From assembly GCA_037013685.1 (NCBI GenBank), contig CM072884.1, positions 112,136,048 to 112,200,047 on the forward strand: 64,000 nt of DNA, given 5' to 3'. Positions 1 through 11,424 of the stretch are shown here, in pieces. Source of the DNA: Acridotheres tristis (taxonomy: Eukaryota > Chordata > Aves > Passeriformes > Sturnidae). The position numbers were made by a program, and so were the translations under genes. Each line of letters starts with the position of its first letter. The first letter of the stretch is position 1. The notes under the pieces are model-generated. The model saw nothing but the letters and a program-made list of their open reading frames with translations, had not been told where the DNA came from and did no database searches.

Positions 1-1599
1 TTGGGTCACTGTCCAGAGCTCATCCAACTGGAACTGGCTCTGTTTGTGTCCATTTGTTCAGAGCAGGAAACAGAAATGAAACTACTGCTGGATTTGAGCC
101 ATGACTATCTCAAGTGTGGGGCAAATGAGGTAAAAAACCAAAGTGAGACCCGAACAGAAGTGCTGTGGAAAGCCTCAAAATGAGGAAAGGAGACAAATTT
201 CACTTTGCACCACTGCTATCAGAAAGGAGGGGAAAAGCTGCTACACTTCTCCTATTTCTGAGCTGGGAAAGCAGATCCTTGTGATCACAGGCACCGTGAT
301 TCTCTCCACTTTAAAAAAAAACCAACCCAACAGCATTTCCTTGAAGGGAGAACGACAGAAAGAAAGGAGAGGAAGCAGAGAGAGTTAGCACAGAAAATGT
401 TTTTCTTGAGATGCCTCTGTGATTTTTGCCAGTGAAGGGAAAAATGTCTTTCCTCATCCCAAATGAGTAGTTCATCATGTCCATGTGGGAATAAAGGCAG
501 TCCATCCACCAGCAGGCAGAGTGTTCATCTGTGTTTTCCACTAGACAGTGACAAATTTTTATTTGGTTTTATTTCAGCATCCTGGTCATCCTTCACTTCT
601 TACTAAACTCATCATGAAGTTCAAATTGCATTCAGCTGCTGCTGAACAGGGCAAACAGCACTTCCAATCCTGTAAAAGCTGACAGCATTCTTGTTCCACC
701 ACTGCTTCCATCACTTTCCATAAAGACAAGTGGCACCACCAGGCTGGCATCAAAAAAGGATGTTCCATGTGGAAAACCAAACAGGAACAAAGGCATTCCA
801 TCCCTCAGGGTATGTCTCTGGAGTTGTTTTTTTTTAAATTTTAACCACCAGCAGACTTGTCATGCATCTATTTTGATTCCTTCTTCCAGCCTTATGTCAG
901 ATCAACTTCTTTGCTCCTATTTCCGACTAATTCCCACCAAAACTCAGTGTGGTGCTCTCACACTGTTGCCCATCTCATTACAGCAATTTTATTCACTGCT
1001 TTTGGAAACCACAAGGGTTCTGTGCTATCCTACCTACATAACTCTGAGATTCCTACTAACTGTCCTTGTACCATGAATCCACAGGAGGAATAACACTTCT
1101 TTTCCTCACACTCAGTCCTGAGAATAATGAAAACATTTGCAAGAAATATTTAAGAGTAACCACAAGGCTGGAAACAGAATGAAAATCAAAACAAATCTGT
1201 ATTTTGAGAGTAATGTTGATATTAAAAATGTCTCATTTGCAGAGCCACTGGCACCTTTAGACTCAACCAACAAAGCTTCATTCAATATTCAGTTCAGTCC
1301 TGGGAAAAATGAAGCAAAATCATTGTTTACATCTTTGTATTTTGTAAATTCTTACCTTGATACACTGCAAATATTTGAGCTCAATTAACTCTATTTTCTT
1401 TGCATGGTAATTCCGCTTGTTTGTCTCCAACCACTTCCTCCAATTTTAAATAGATTGATAAATGAAGAGAGTGGTGTCTGACAACCATTAAGCACTAATT
1501 GCTCATTTGCAGCACGGATCAACAACATTCAAATTCAGTCAGATCAGAGGGTGAAAGAGCTGCCAGGAAAAATGCGACAAGAAAACCAAAACCAACAAA
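1..1599. other. Intergenic, no gene seen
   Basis: AT-rich single-copy-looking DNA. The open frames are short, overlap on both strands and resemble no protein I know. No repeat family or RNA gene is recognised. Confidence 0.6.
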
Positions 1600-1952
1600 A
1601 AACCCACACCAACATCCCTGGGCAGCTTTTCCCAAGGCCTGAGCTCCCTTTCCATGGGGAAATTCCTGCTGCTGTCCAAGCTGAGCCTGCCCTGGCCCAG
1701 CCTGAGGCCGTTCCCTCTCCTCCTGTCCCTGTTCCCTGGAGCAGAGCCCGACCCCCCCTCCCTGCCCCTCCTGCCAGGGACTTGTGCAGAGCCACAAGGT
1801 CCCCCCTGAGCCTCCTTTTCTCCAGCCTCAGCCCCTTCCCAGCTCCCTCAGCCCCTCCTGGGGCTCCAGCCCCTTCCCAGCTCCGTTCCCTGCCCTGGGC
1901 ACCTCCAGCCCCTCCAGGGCTCTCCTGCAGGAGCCACAACTGGACACAGCCC
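1600..1952 (-). mobile_element. CR1 LINE fragment, internal ORF2 3' region
   Basis: This matches the CR1 copies at 36.0 and 47.2 kb almost base for base from about 1634 to 1950. The minus strand encodes the ORF2 tail motif LEKRRLRGDLVALHKSL, typical of avian CR1. Unlike the other two copies, it lacks the extreme CR1 3' end (no CACAGAATCA-type tip and no 'cttccaacatcacagag' stretch). It begins instead after an A/C-rich segment at about 1575-1605 and diverges after 1951. It is a dead fragment with no complete protein. Confidence 0.85.
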
Positions 1953-2511
1953 TCCAGCTGCAGCTTTCCTTGCCCTTGGGCTGTGCTCACGTTTGGGTTG
2001 GCAGCCTTGCAAGCCCCATGGATGCTGTGATTGCCATTCCAGTGCCTCGACCAACACCAGGGAAGACCCACGAGGCTCCGTGTCCGGCCCCCTGCAAGAG
2101 GGAAGTCGAGCACCTTGGTCCATGGAGGTAAAGCTCAGAAAAAACAACTGCAGCTGGCAGGAGAATCAGCCTCTCATTCCTCAAAACCAAGAGACACCCA
2201 AGCACTTTTTTTTCTCACACCCCTGCCCTTCTCAGCACTTGCTTTTTCAAGGACTGTGGTTTTGTGTTCTCTTTCCTAAAATGCCAGGCACTGCAGTGTC
2301 TCTATTTTGGAAGTCCAGACTTCTTCCTTCCTGCCCTCCTCACAGCTGAACTTGGATCACTCTTGGGGAAGAAGAAACAGGAAAACCTTATAAATATGAT
2401 TGCCTGGCAAAAGATTTTGAGAATATGGAAACTATAAGCGAGATCGAAATGAAAGCCATCTTTGAGACCAAACCTCAGTTACTGAACAGCTAGAAAACAA
2501 TAGCATGGCCA
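1953..2511. other. Intergenic, no gene seen
   Basis: No recognisable gene. The sequence from 1953 to 2130 may still be diverged retroelement DNA, but I could not align it by eye with the other CR1 copies. Confidence 0.4.
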
Positions 2512-3029
2512 GCTGAAAATAATCCCCTCTTGACAGAACAATCCCTTCTGCTTTCAGACAGGCCCAAAGGGCAGAGAAGACCCTACTAGTTTGGTAAAGG
2601 GGGTCCAAAGAGTAGCTTTTAGGGTTTAAAGTGTAACACAGTCTGGTAATGTAGTGATTCTAATAGGCTGTATGTAAATGCTATAGGATTTGTATCTTGT
2701 ATTAGATTGGTGAGTGAAAATTAGAATATTCAACGCAGAAGAAGATTTATTGTATTGTAACAGGAACTTCGCTCTTTTACACCTTGTGCTCTTACCTCTT
2801 ACTCTCTTTACTCTTTTTACTCTGCCCTCCTGCTCTCACAGGCCTGCTCAGAGCTGGGGCTGGCAGCTCCAAGCAGGGCCTTTTCACCCACACCCTTTGC
2901 AATAAACCACAGGTTCCAAGACCTGGCTTTAGGGATCTGTCCTCTCCATCAGTCCCGTCCATCCTGCCCACCAACGCTCCTACAGATCACTGCAATAAAA
3001 GGGTGTGACAAAGGAATCACTGCCTGTGC
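2512..3029 (+). mobile_element. Probable solo LTR (avian ERV type)
   Basis: The segment has LTR-like architecture: an AT-rich upstream part, a pyrimidine-rich stretch of CTCTTT/CTTACT runs at 2768-2840, and two poly(A) signals (AATAAA at about 2901 and 2995) followed by short G/T-rich sequence. No gag, pol or env-like frame flanks it, so it would be a solo LTR. The left boundary is uncertain and no target-site duplication was found. The family is not named with confidence. Confidence 0.5.
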
Positions 3030-3590
3030 TGCTTTTGGCTGGGCTAGGGTTAATTTTCTTTGCAGTAGCTGTTGTGGGGCTGTGGTTTGGATTTGTGCTG
3101 GAGTCAGTGTTGATAATTCAGGGATGTTTTGGTTATTGCTGAGAAGAATTTACACTTTTATCCGGCTCTCACCTTACCCCACTGATGAGAGGGCTGGGGG
3201 TGCACACGGGTTTGGGAGGGGACACAGCCAGGACAGCTGACCCCAAATGTACCAAGGGATGTCCCACAGCAGATGGCATCATGCTCAGAGTCTGGAGATG
3301 GGAGAAAAAGGAAGGTGGGGTGTTTGGGGTGATGGCATTTGTCTCCCCACTGTTAAATGTGATGGCTCCCAGCTTTTTTGGGCATGGCTGAACACCTGCC
3401 TGCCCTGGGGAGTGGATTCTGGGATTTGCTTTGCTTGTGACTGTGGCTTGTCTTTGCTTAATAAACTGTCTTCACCTCAACCCACAATTCTTTCCCTTTT
3501 ATTCTCCAGTTTTTCCCCAGTCCCACTGGTGGGGACTGAGCAAAGGCTGGGTGGGGTCACTTGCTGCCTGGAGTTCAACCCCACTCAAAA
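3030..3590 (+). mobile_element. Solo LTR, avian ERVL-like family
   Basis: The sequence runs in the order of a common avian LTR I recognise. It begins with TTTTGGCTGGG followed by a GTTAATTTTCTTTGCAGTAG block, then 'ggatttgtgctgga', then 'gaggggacacagcc..gacagctgacccc'. Next comes a 'ggctgaacacctgcctgccc' block, then AATAAA at about 3461 followed by 'ctgtcttcacctcaaccca'. The end near 3590 is decayed. No internal retroviral sequence flanks it. It directly abuts the LTR-like segment at 2512-3029. Confidence 0.75.
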
Positions 3591-5611
3591 CAACATCTTG
3601 CAAGGCCATGTCACAGTAATTTTGCAGAAAAAACCCCAAAATATTACAGTTAAGACTGTTGGCCCACAAAGCCAACAGAACATAGAGCTTTGCTCACGTG
3701 CTGCTTTAACAGACATTAAAATTATGCAGAAATATGTGAATCAAAGAAAAGTATCTATTTTCCTACTAAACCCTTTCCGTGGCAGAAAATCTGTCACTCT
3801 GGAAAACTGAAATGATTAGGCTTTCAATAGGCTAGCAGAGAGTTTTTAATACACACAGATTATCTTTTTCAAAATAGCAAATCTAAAATTAGGCTTTTAA
3901 GCTTGCATACACGGGGTTTTCAAAAATAGTAGTGTGATTTAAGACTCTCATGAGGTTCAAAATACACTCCCTAATTAAGGAGCGTAATTTGCTTTGCTCT
4001 CATGACTTGCTGAAGTTATTAGAAAAGTGTTACCAGACAGATATGACATGGGAAGTGTTTATCAACTGCCTTTTTTTAAGGATATTTGATTCTTCACTGT
4101 CTTTTCTTGGCAAGCATGAAAGTGAGCAGTAAAACAATTTATAACAAAGCTGAATTTTTATTAATTAGTACAAGTCTAATAGAACAGGTACAAGAAAACA
4201 TTCTAAATTTACAGTTTTAAAGTATGATTAGAAATATAGCACTATGTATGTTTATTAAAACTGATTTTTTTAAATTATGTTTACAGGTATGGGTGTTCTG
4301 CCAAAATTTGGTTCTACCATGTCACAGAATCACAGAATCACGGAATGAGTGGAAGAACATTTTGTTAAAATGTTTTCCATTGTTCCAGGTGTATTTTCTC
4401 TGTACTGACCCAAGATTAAATCCGCCTAAATAAAATTCTACCCATTATCAAACCAAGCTTCAACATAACTTCTTTTTTTTTTTTTTTGTCTTTTTTGCTT
4501 GCAGATTACCATAAAAACTATTCCCAGATATCTTCAAAGGCTGGAATAAGTTCAGTGCTGATCACATCTCTGTTGCAGAGCAGCAGTGCACTCCCTGTGA
4601 TGCAGGAAATCTGGTTCTCCAGGACGGGATGCTGACATGGCAGGTGTGGAGCCTGTGTGGATTCCAAGTCTCACCTGCCTCTGAGGAGCTGCATAAATGC
4701 TCCACGCTGGGACCACCCAGCTGGGATTCAGCTCCTTCATGACACATCCAATCTGTGCTGATAAAAGAATCAGGGCTAATTTAAGATGCTTACACAACGA
4801 GGGGGAACAGAAAATAGTCTGGAGGGAACATACAGAATGTCTTTGATGGCCTCTAAAAGGGTTTTTTATGGGAAACCTTTCCCTTGATGGGAACAGGAAG
4901 AAGGTTTGCAGGCTTTGCATTCACCAAGACCTCACCTGAAGAGAAACATTTACATTCTGGTAGAAAACATAAGCAGTGAGTGATTTCTGGGAGTGGTGGG
5001 CTCAGTTCTTCCCTGTTGTCACATTGAATTAACCTCAAAGGATTTACCTTTGGCTTACACCTCAAAGGTACCCACAGGCTTCTCAGTGTATTTGCACAAG
5101 GAAAAAGACCTTTTTTTTCCCCCCCATACATGTCAACCTTTTTCTTTAATCTACACATCTAACATTTCCCTGCTTCCCAGTGGAATGCAGGAATTTCCTT
5201 CTCATCCCACTTTAAAAGACTGACCAGCTGGGGAAGTCCCCAGGTTTGAAAATTGCATATTAAAACCAAAATGTTGCTACAGAACAGCTTCTCAGTAGTT
5301 TATCCTTGACAGGACTTTTTTCACAGGGAAAATTCCCAAATATTTCCATGACAGTCTCAAGCAAGAGTTTTCTACCTTGGCCTGTGGCTCAGCCTGGCTG
5401 GCTTTTATAAAAGGGTATCATCTAACTCAACTTGTCCAAAGAAAATCCAGCATTTTCTCCAAAGTCCATAGAAAATCAGGCACTGCCAGAAGTCAGAAAT
5501 CATCCTCCATGTAGACACAAGAAATTTAAATCCACTCTGCATCACTTCCATGGACAGAACAACCAGGACACATTTTGGTTTAAATTTAAAATATTTAAGT
5601 AAAATGTTGTA
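3591..5611. other. Intergenic, no gene seen
   Basis: No gene recognised. The only repeat signature is a CR1 3' tip at 4321-4360. Short open frames on both strands have no recognisable domains. Confidence 0.55.
4321..4360 (-). mobile_element. CR1 3' tip, very short
   Basis: Three copies of the 8-bp CR1 terminal unit (CAGAATCA, CAGAATCA, CGGAATGA) are followed by 'gtggaagaac', the reverse complement of a CR1 3' end. Only about 40 bp is recognisable. Confidence 0.55.
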
Positions 5612-5805
5612 ATGGAATCCTGGAATGGTTTGGTTTGGAAGAAACCTTAAAAATCATCTTCTTCCAACTCCCTGCCATGGCAGGGACACCTCCCACTGTC
5701 CCAGGCTGCTCCAGCCCCAATGTCCAACCTGGCCTTGGACAATTCCAGGGATCCAGGGGCAGCCACAGCTGCTCTGGGCACCCTGCCATTGCCTCAATTG
5801 CTAGG
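5612..5805 (-). mobile_element. CR1 LINE 3' fragment
   Basis: A degenerate tip (ATGGAATCCTGGAATGG) leads into the standard reverse-complement CR1 3' series: 'ttggaagaaacctt', 'ctgccatggcagggacacct', 'aatgtccaacctggcctt', 'ccaggggcagccacagctgc'. It is truncated at about 5805, around 190 bp from the 3' end, a typical short CR1 insertion. Confidence 0.88.
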
Positions 5806-5904
5806 GTGATAAAATCCTCACTTTTATTGTCATTACTTATTCCCAATAATGCCTAGAAACTTCATTTCCAAGAAGTAACCTTGTCCAATGACTTTTCAAG
5901 AAAC

Positions 5905-6119
5905 AATGCTTAAACCTGGAACCCCCCCCGCCAAATCTAAACACTGATAAAGAGGAAATAAAAGAATTGGATGCAGCCACTCATCCTCATAAGCAATATT
6001 TTCATCAGGGGTTCCACTGGGGTCTCTTGAGGAGTTAGAAAGGCTGTAAGTGGTGGTGACTGTGCTAAAACTTGTCCCCCTTGTGAGGTTAGAACCTCTG
6101 GGTGCTCTTGGCACCCACT
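5905..6119 (-). mobile_element. Possible ERV leader remnant next to LTR
   Basis: Immediately downstream (on the minus strand) of the LTR at 6120-6956, a TGGGTGCC sequence begins two bases after the LTR end (plus-strand 6101-6117). This is the position and TGG start expected of a retroviral primer-binding site. The following ~200 bp has a frame open from a non-ATG codon but shows no recognisable retroviral domain. It would be the truncated head of an internal region. The tRNA primer is not identified. Confidence 0.4.
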
Positions 6120-6956
6120 TGTCAAGTTGTTTTCTTTAAAGAGCTAAGCAGTTAATAGTTATTATAAAATTATTTATTGTAGAAGTACATCAGTTTCAAA
6201 GATAAAAGTAAGTAAAGTAATGGCAAAAGGCAATGGCAATGGCATAAAGCAATGGCATAAAATCACTAGCTCTCTTTGATGCATGTTCTTTTATAGAAAT
6301 TTTTCAACAAGCTAAGACACAAACTCAGACCACTACTCCTTAACCTATTAGAATTCTAGTTTTTTAGCACGCCAGACTACCTATAAACTATGTATATGGT
6401 TTATCTTGTTCTAACTGAAAAATGTAAGCAATATTCTTACTACAGCTTTATTATGTCTGAAACTATGTTCTTGGAGCTGCCACAGAAACACTAGTATCTA
6501 GGACTATGTTTTTCAATCTTCACTAGAACTTGAACTTCTACACTGGTATTTAAGACCTTTTGCTCATTAAAAGCACTTAAACTCATTCTACTTACTTACT
6601 TATGCTCCATCTGCTCACTTACTCAATTCATCTACTCATTTATTTCATCTACTCACTCACTTATTCCATCTACTTGCTTGCTCACTTATGCTAAAACCTA
6701 AACTTTCACCTCTGCCTTATGTGTGAGTGGCTTAGCATACTTTAATCCATCCAAAGGCTTTAATTCAATCCCTGCACTCTGATTTCTCTCTGAAGAATTC
6801 AGAGAGACTCCTGACTTACTGACTCCAACACCCCTTTTTCCCAAATTCACCATCAGAGCCCCACCTGAGAGATCCAGCCCCATTTCTGCCCCTCCCAGCC
6901 CCCTCTGGGACCACCTGCCCCTTGTACAGCTCAATTTGAGGTCAAACCACGACAGA
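6120..6956 (-). mobile_element. LTR of an endogenous retrovirus, minus strand
   Basis: On the minus strand the segment starts TGTCGTGGTTTGACC (at 6956) and ends ..AACTTGACA (at 6120). This gives TG..CA ends with a TGTC/GACA inverted repeat. A TATA motif (TATAAAA, plus-strand 6289-6295) lies 111 bp before a poly(A) signal (AATAAA, plus-strand 6173-6178), the expected spacing for a short R region. The U3 holds a degenerate TCATCTACTCA/CTTACTTA array at 6590-6690, and R holds short CAATGGCATAAA direct repeats. No second LTR or coding retroviral sequence is seen. Confidence 0.7.
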
Positions 6957-9900
6957 TTGGTTAAGAAATGACTGAACAAACAACACATATCCTGAGAAAT
7001 TCTTCACCCATGGCAGGATTTAATAGAGTTGACAAGATAAAATAATTGATCACCGTTAAGAGAGGGCAATAATGTAATACAGAGATAAGCATATCTTTCA
7101 CATGAGCATTTTTAATTTAGTGGCTTAATTTAATATTTTAGGAAACTAATTTAATATTCTTTGCTTCTGTTTTGTGGATCCATCATCATGTTTTCATCAT
7201 TCTGTTTGATTTTCCATTTCCCATTCATTTCTGTCAGAGCAGCACTTCAGTAATCTAATCTGCTTGATTTTTTGCTTGTTGATTTATAATTTCAATTTAG
7301 AATTTGTTTTGTTCTTTAATAATTTAATCTGGTGAGTGATTTATGGTGTTGCAGACAGATCTCTGTAACAGGAGACAGCAACCTTCCTCCCTTCTCAGAG
7401 AGCACCTTTCAACCCTCTCAAAAACATTAGGAAAATTAATAAACTGAGGTTAATTTGTTTATTCTGAAATGAGCCCTCAGAATATCCATGAATTCCTGAC
7501 ACATTGCTGACTCCTGCAAGGATTCTGGAAGTGCTTCACCATGGATCTCAGAGCCACAAGTCTTCAGCATTATCCTGTACAATCATTTCCTTACTCTGGG
7601 CTTTGCCTAACGTGATTCACTCACAAAATGATCTCTCACAAGCACAGCAGAATTCCTGTGTCAGCTGATGTCAAATAAATACAATGAAAATTAATGCATT
7701 GGACATCTAAAAATGGAGGTTCTTTGGTAAAGATGCTGTTACACAGCAAGGAGGAAATGGAGAACAATAAAGTTTTGATTTGCCACTAATAAAATCAACT
7801 TGACCGTTCTGAGAAAACCTAATTAGCTGAGTTTGTTCATATTTACCTCCATGGGATTCTGCAGCAAGCTATAAATTGTTGTAATGACTGAATGCATCAA
7901 TCTTGCTGAGGCTCAGGATTCAGGGAATATAATGTCAGAACAAGAAAAGGAGCACTTTCCACAGGAGTTTGACAAAGGCAGGGAGTTAAAGCTGCAAGTC
8001 TTTAATTTTCCTTTCCCCCACTTGCAGACAACAGAGGGGAATTTTACTTTCAGGTCAGGGCAAAATCATTGAATTAAAACCAGCTGATCTCTTGGAAAGG
8101 TTGTGCAGGACATTTTAAGAGGTGGCCTTACAATGTCAGAAGGCTGAATGACAACACTAAGGTGTCTGAAGACCAAGAAACAGTGATCTCAGCATGGGGA
8201 CTTAGTCGTAGCTGAGATAATTTAAAAATTAAATGAAAACCTGCATGAAAACCTTCAGATGCCATGAAGTTCTACATAAGTCCAAGCACAAATGTTGAGT
8301 GCTGGATCATCCACCAGGCTCCTTCTCCTCTTTCAGTTCTTCCCACAGTATTTTAGTTTGGTTTCATCAGTGTGCAGTAGGTTCTAGGTGCTGGATTCAA
8401 CTGAGAGCACGTTCCTCCTCTCCCCAAAGGATCATGGACAGAGCAACCCCCGGGTATCTGAAATTCCAGCTCCAGGAAAGATCCTGCTCAGCTGGAACCT
8501 GCAATTGCAAAAGGATTCCTCTTGCTAAAATCTGGGTTTGAGTCCCAAGCACATGGGGTGAAGATTAACTCAAAGAAAAGATTATTGGAGGTTTCACTGG
8601 AGTGAAAAGCACATGTTTTTTCCTTGAGCCCCTTACAGAATACAAATTATTTCAGTGAAGGTCTCCTCTCTCCTTCAAAAATCTCCACCTAAAGCACGTG
8701 GCTTTCTGGAAAAGTTTCATCCAAGTGGGATTCAAGTTCAGGAGGAAGATTAGATTTAAATACAGGCTCTTATGTGGGAAGTATTAAACAACCTGAATAA
8801 CAGGGAATGGTTCCTCCTCCGCTAATAACACCAATTTATTTCCTTGCAGTTGCAGGAGGAGCTACACTATCCCCAGCAGGAAGATCAGGCTTTTATCAAC
8901 ACCAAATTCCTTTTTTTTTTCAAATTAGGGAACAGCTGAGAAACAATTGTGAATGTTCTGTTTGCTTATGAAAAAAGAAAGCTCTGTCTCTGTAAATCTC
9001 CTGGCCATATTTGTGAACCAATATTTTTCTAGGCACTTGGATCCAAAAATTAATTTTAACATTTCTTACTGCATCTGCATAGGACAATCAAATGTTGATT
9101 TACAATGACCTAAAAGAAGAGGTTTGGGATTTATCACTCAATGTATGTTAAAATTAATATTTTTTTATTTCCTCTGTTCAGGCACTTTCTGTTGAAGTGT
9201 ACAAAAATTCATTTGTAGCACAAACATTCTCAGAAGTAACAGCACCTTTGACAAACTCAGTGAGGTTAAATTGCAACACAAATTAGCTAATGAAGAACTT
9301 AATTAGTAATTCTTTAAACTCAAGCACTTAATAGGGGAAAAAAGGAATAAAAATGACTGCTACCTACACCTGTGAAAAAAAAACCTCAACGCTGTATAAA
9401 TAAGTGCAAAAAACCCAATCACTGTAGAAAAGCAAGAGTTTTTATTTCTTAAAATGCAAACTGCAATTTCCCAAATATCTATGCAGTTTAATAAAAGGTA
9501 AAAACACCAATGCTATAAAGTGCAAGTAAAACATAATTCTGCAGAAATATGATGTTTATTCACAGCCCAAGAGATGTATTTGTACAGATTCTCAACACTT
9601 GGCAGCCAACACGACCTCAGTTGTGACCTGTTTATCCAAGGCATCATTAGAGACAAAAATACCTTTCAATAATCCCAGTCCCTCTCTTTGGCAATACAGT
9701 TCACTAAATGAAAACCAGTGCCCAACAAGTCCTTAAATTCAGAGTCTGGAAATACCTTTGTGGACTAAAGTAAATCACTCAGCACATAAAGAAATCTATT
9801 TACATTTCAGAGAAATGAAGGGAAGTACAAAATAAGTGTTCTGACCCTGGTCTCCCCCCATGCAAACCAATGTGGTGTTTAAACAGCCTTTTGAATCTAA

Positions 9901-10176
9901 GGAGCTATAAATGAGTTTTTATGGTGGTTTGGCTTCTGTCCTTCGAGGGGAATTCTAAACAACTCCCTCCTTTACCTCACCAGCACAACAGTTCCCGTTC
10001 AGCCTGTCTTGGCACCCCAAGCAGAAGATCATCAGGGATTTTGGAGACTCCATCCCTGCTCTCCCAGCAGTGACAATCGGGGACAGGGGATGTGTGCAGC
10101 CCTGAGCAGTGGTCTCAGCCCACCAGCAGCTCAGTTCCTACCCCAGTCTCCATTAATGGCACTCCTCTGTTTTTAC
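6957..10176. other. Intergenic, no gene seen
   Basis: AT-rich DNA with no recognised repeat, RNA or coding exon. The segment 9250-9330 is rich in TTAATTAG-like motifs, but nothing decisive marks it as regulatory. Confidence 0.55.
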
Positions 10177-10400
10177 AGAATCACAGAATCATTAAGGTTG
10201 GAAACAACCTCCAAGATCATCGAGTCCAGTCTTTGACTTCTCAACCTGTCAGCTGAGTGCCACATCCAGTCATGCCCTGGACACGTCCCTGGGCAGCCTC
10301 TGCCAAGGTCTGACCACCCTTTCCATGAAGAAAAAACATTTAGGTGCTGCAGATTCCACCCAATGTCACCATTCCCACAGGCACTCCTGTTCCTTCTACA
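10177..10400 (-). mobile_element. CR1 LINE 3' fragment
   Basis: The terminal CAGAATCACAGAATCATTAA is followed by 'ggttggaaacaacctccaag' and 'atcatcgagtccag', then 'gccacatccagtcatgccc' and 'ctgggcagcctctgccaag', ending in a 'ccctttccatgaagaa' block. This is a different CR1 subfamily from the 22-bp-array copies. The 5' limit is fuzzy. Confidence 0.85.
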
Positions 10401-10969
10401 GCTCAGTCCAATCCCAGAGGTGAGGGTCACACGTGGGGCTGCAGGCTGGAGATGTCCAGCCCTGTAACAGGAGAGCAAATCTGCTCCCAGACCACGGGAC
10501 TCAGCTGCCAGAGGGGAATGTAGGGATGTCTGCAGCAGGAACAGCTCCAGGCACAGTTTGGAACAGGAGGCAGAGCTGTAGGATGGGAGTGTGTGGAGGG
10601 GACACCTCAGGGAATGTGTCAGACGTGGCATGGCAGGATCCATGGAGGAGAGAGGTGTTAAAGGATCTCACCCTCACCACAGGAGACTTCTTGACATCTG
10701 CAGATGCAGAGGAATAGCAGAAGGTGCTACAAATCCTTCTGGGAGCCCGAGTGAAGTGGGGAGTTTTAGGGCAGACAAGGAGTGCCACAGGAAGATCCAA
10801 TTCCATGAATTCCAGAAGTCTGGTGATCCACAACTTGAGCCACGTCAACAAGACAAAACAGGAGTGGGGTTAGAGCCCTGCCCAGCTCTCTCTCCATGCA
10901 CCTCCCACCTCCAGACACCTCATGCAGGTGTTGGAAGGTTCAGAAGGCTCCTGCTGCAACGAGAGGCAG

Positions 10970-11311
10970 CCAGTGCCACCAATCCCCAGTGCCACCAGTC
11001 CCCAGTGCCACCAGTCCCCAGTGCCACCAATCCCCAGTGTCACTGATCCCCAGCGTCACCAATCCCCAGTGCCACCAATCCCCAGTGCCACCAATCCCCA
11101 GTGCCACCAATCCCCAGTGTCACTGATCCCCAGCGTCACCAATCCCCAGTGCCACCAATCCCCAGTGCCACCAATCCCCAGTGTCACTGATCCCCAGTGT
11201 CACCAATCCCCAGTGCCACCAATCCCCAGTGCCACCAATCCCCAGTGTCACTGATCCCCAGTGTCACCAATTTCCAGTGTCCCTGATCTCCAGTGTCGCT
11301 GATTTCCAGTG
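10970..11311. repeat. 16-bp minisatellite with 64-bp higher-order pattern
   Basis: About 21 units of a 16-bp motif, consensus CCCCAGTGCCACCAAT. Variants recur in order: a 'GTCACTGAT' unit (B), a 'GCGTCACCAAT' or 'GTGTCACCAAT' unit (C), then two or three consensus units (A). This gives a B-C-A-A block of 64 bp repeated along the array. Units at the right end are degenerate (TTCCAGTGTCCCTGAT and similar). Because 16 is not a multiple of 3 and the unit has few stops, all plus-strand frames stay open for long stretches. These are composition artefacts. Confidence 0.95.
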
Positions 11312-11424
11312 TTCTACAGCTTCTTCACAGCCTCGTATTATAAAGAAAGGTAAAGAAAATTTCTGCTTTCCTCAGTTTTACAGAGACCTGCAAATGATCC
11401 TAAGCAGTGTCCAAAACCAATTCC

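Noticed and set aside
5905..6114. Start of a retroviral gag gene
   Set aside because: The frame opens from GTG, not ATG, and shows no gag-like feature, so only a leader remnant is annotated.
10970..11311. CRISPR-like array
   Set aside because: Units are directly adjacent with no unique spacers and lie in vertebrate DNA. It is a minisatellite.
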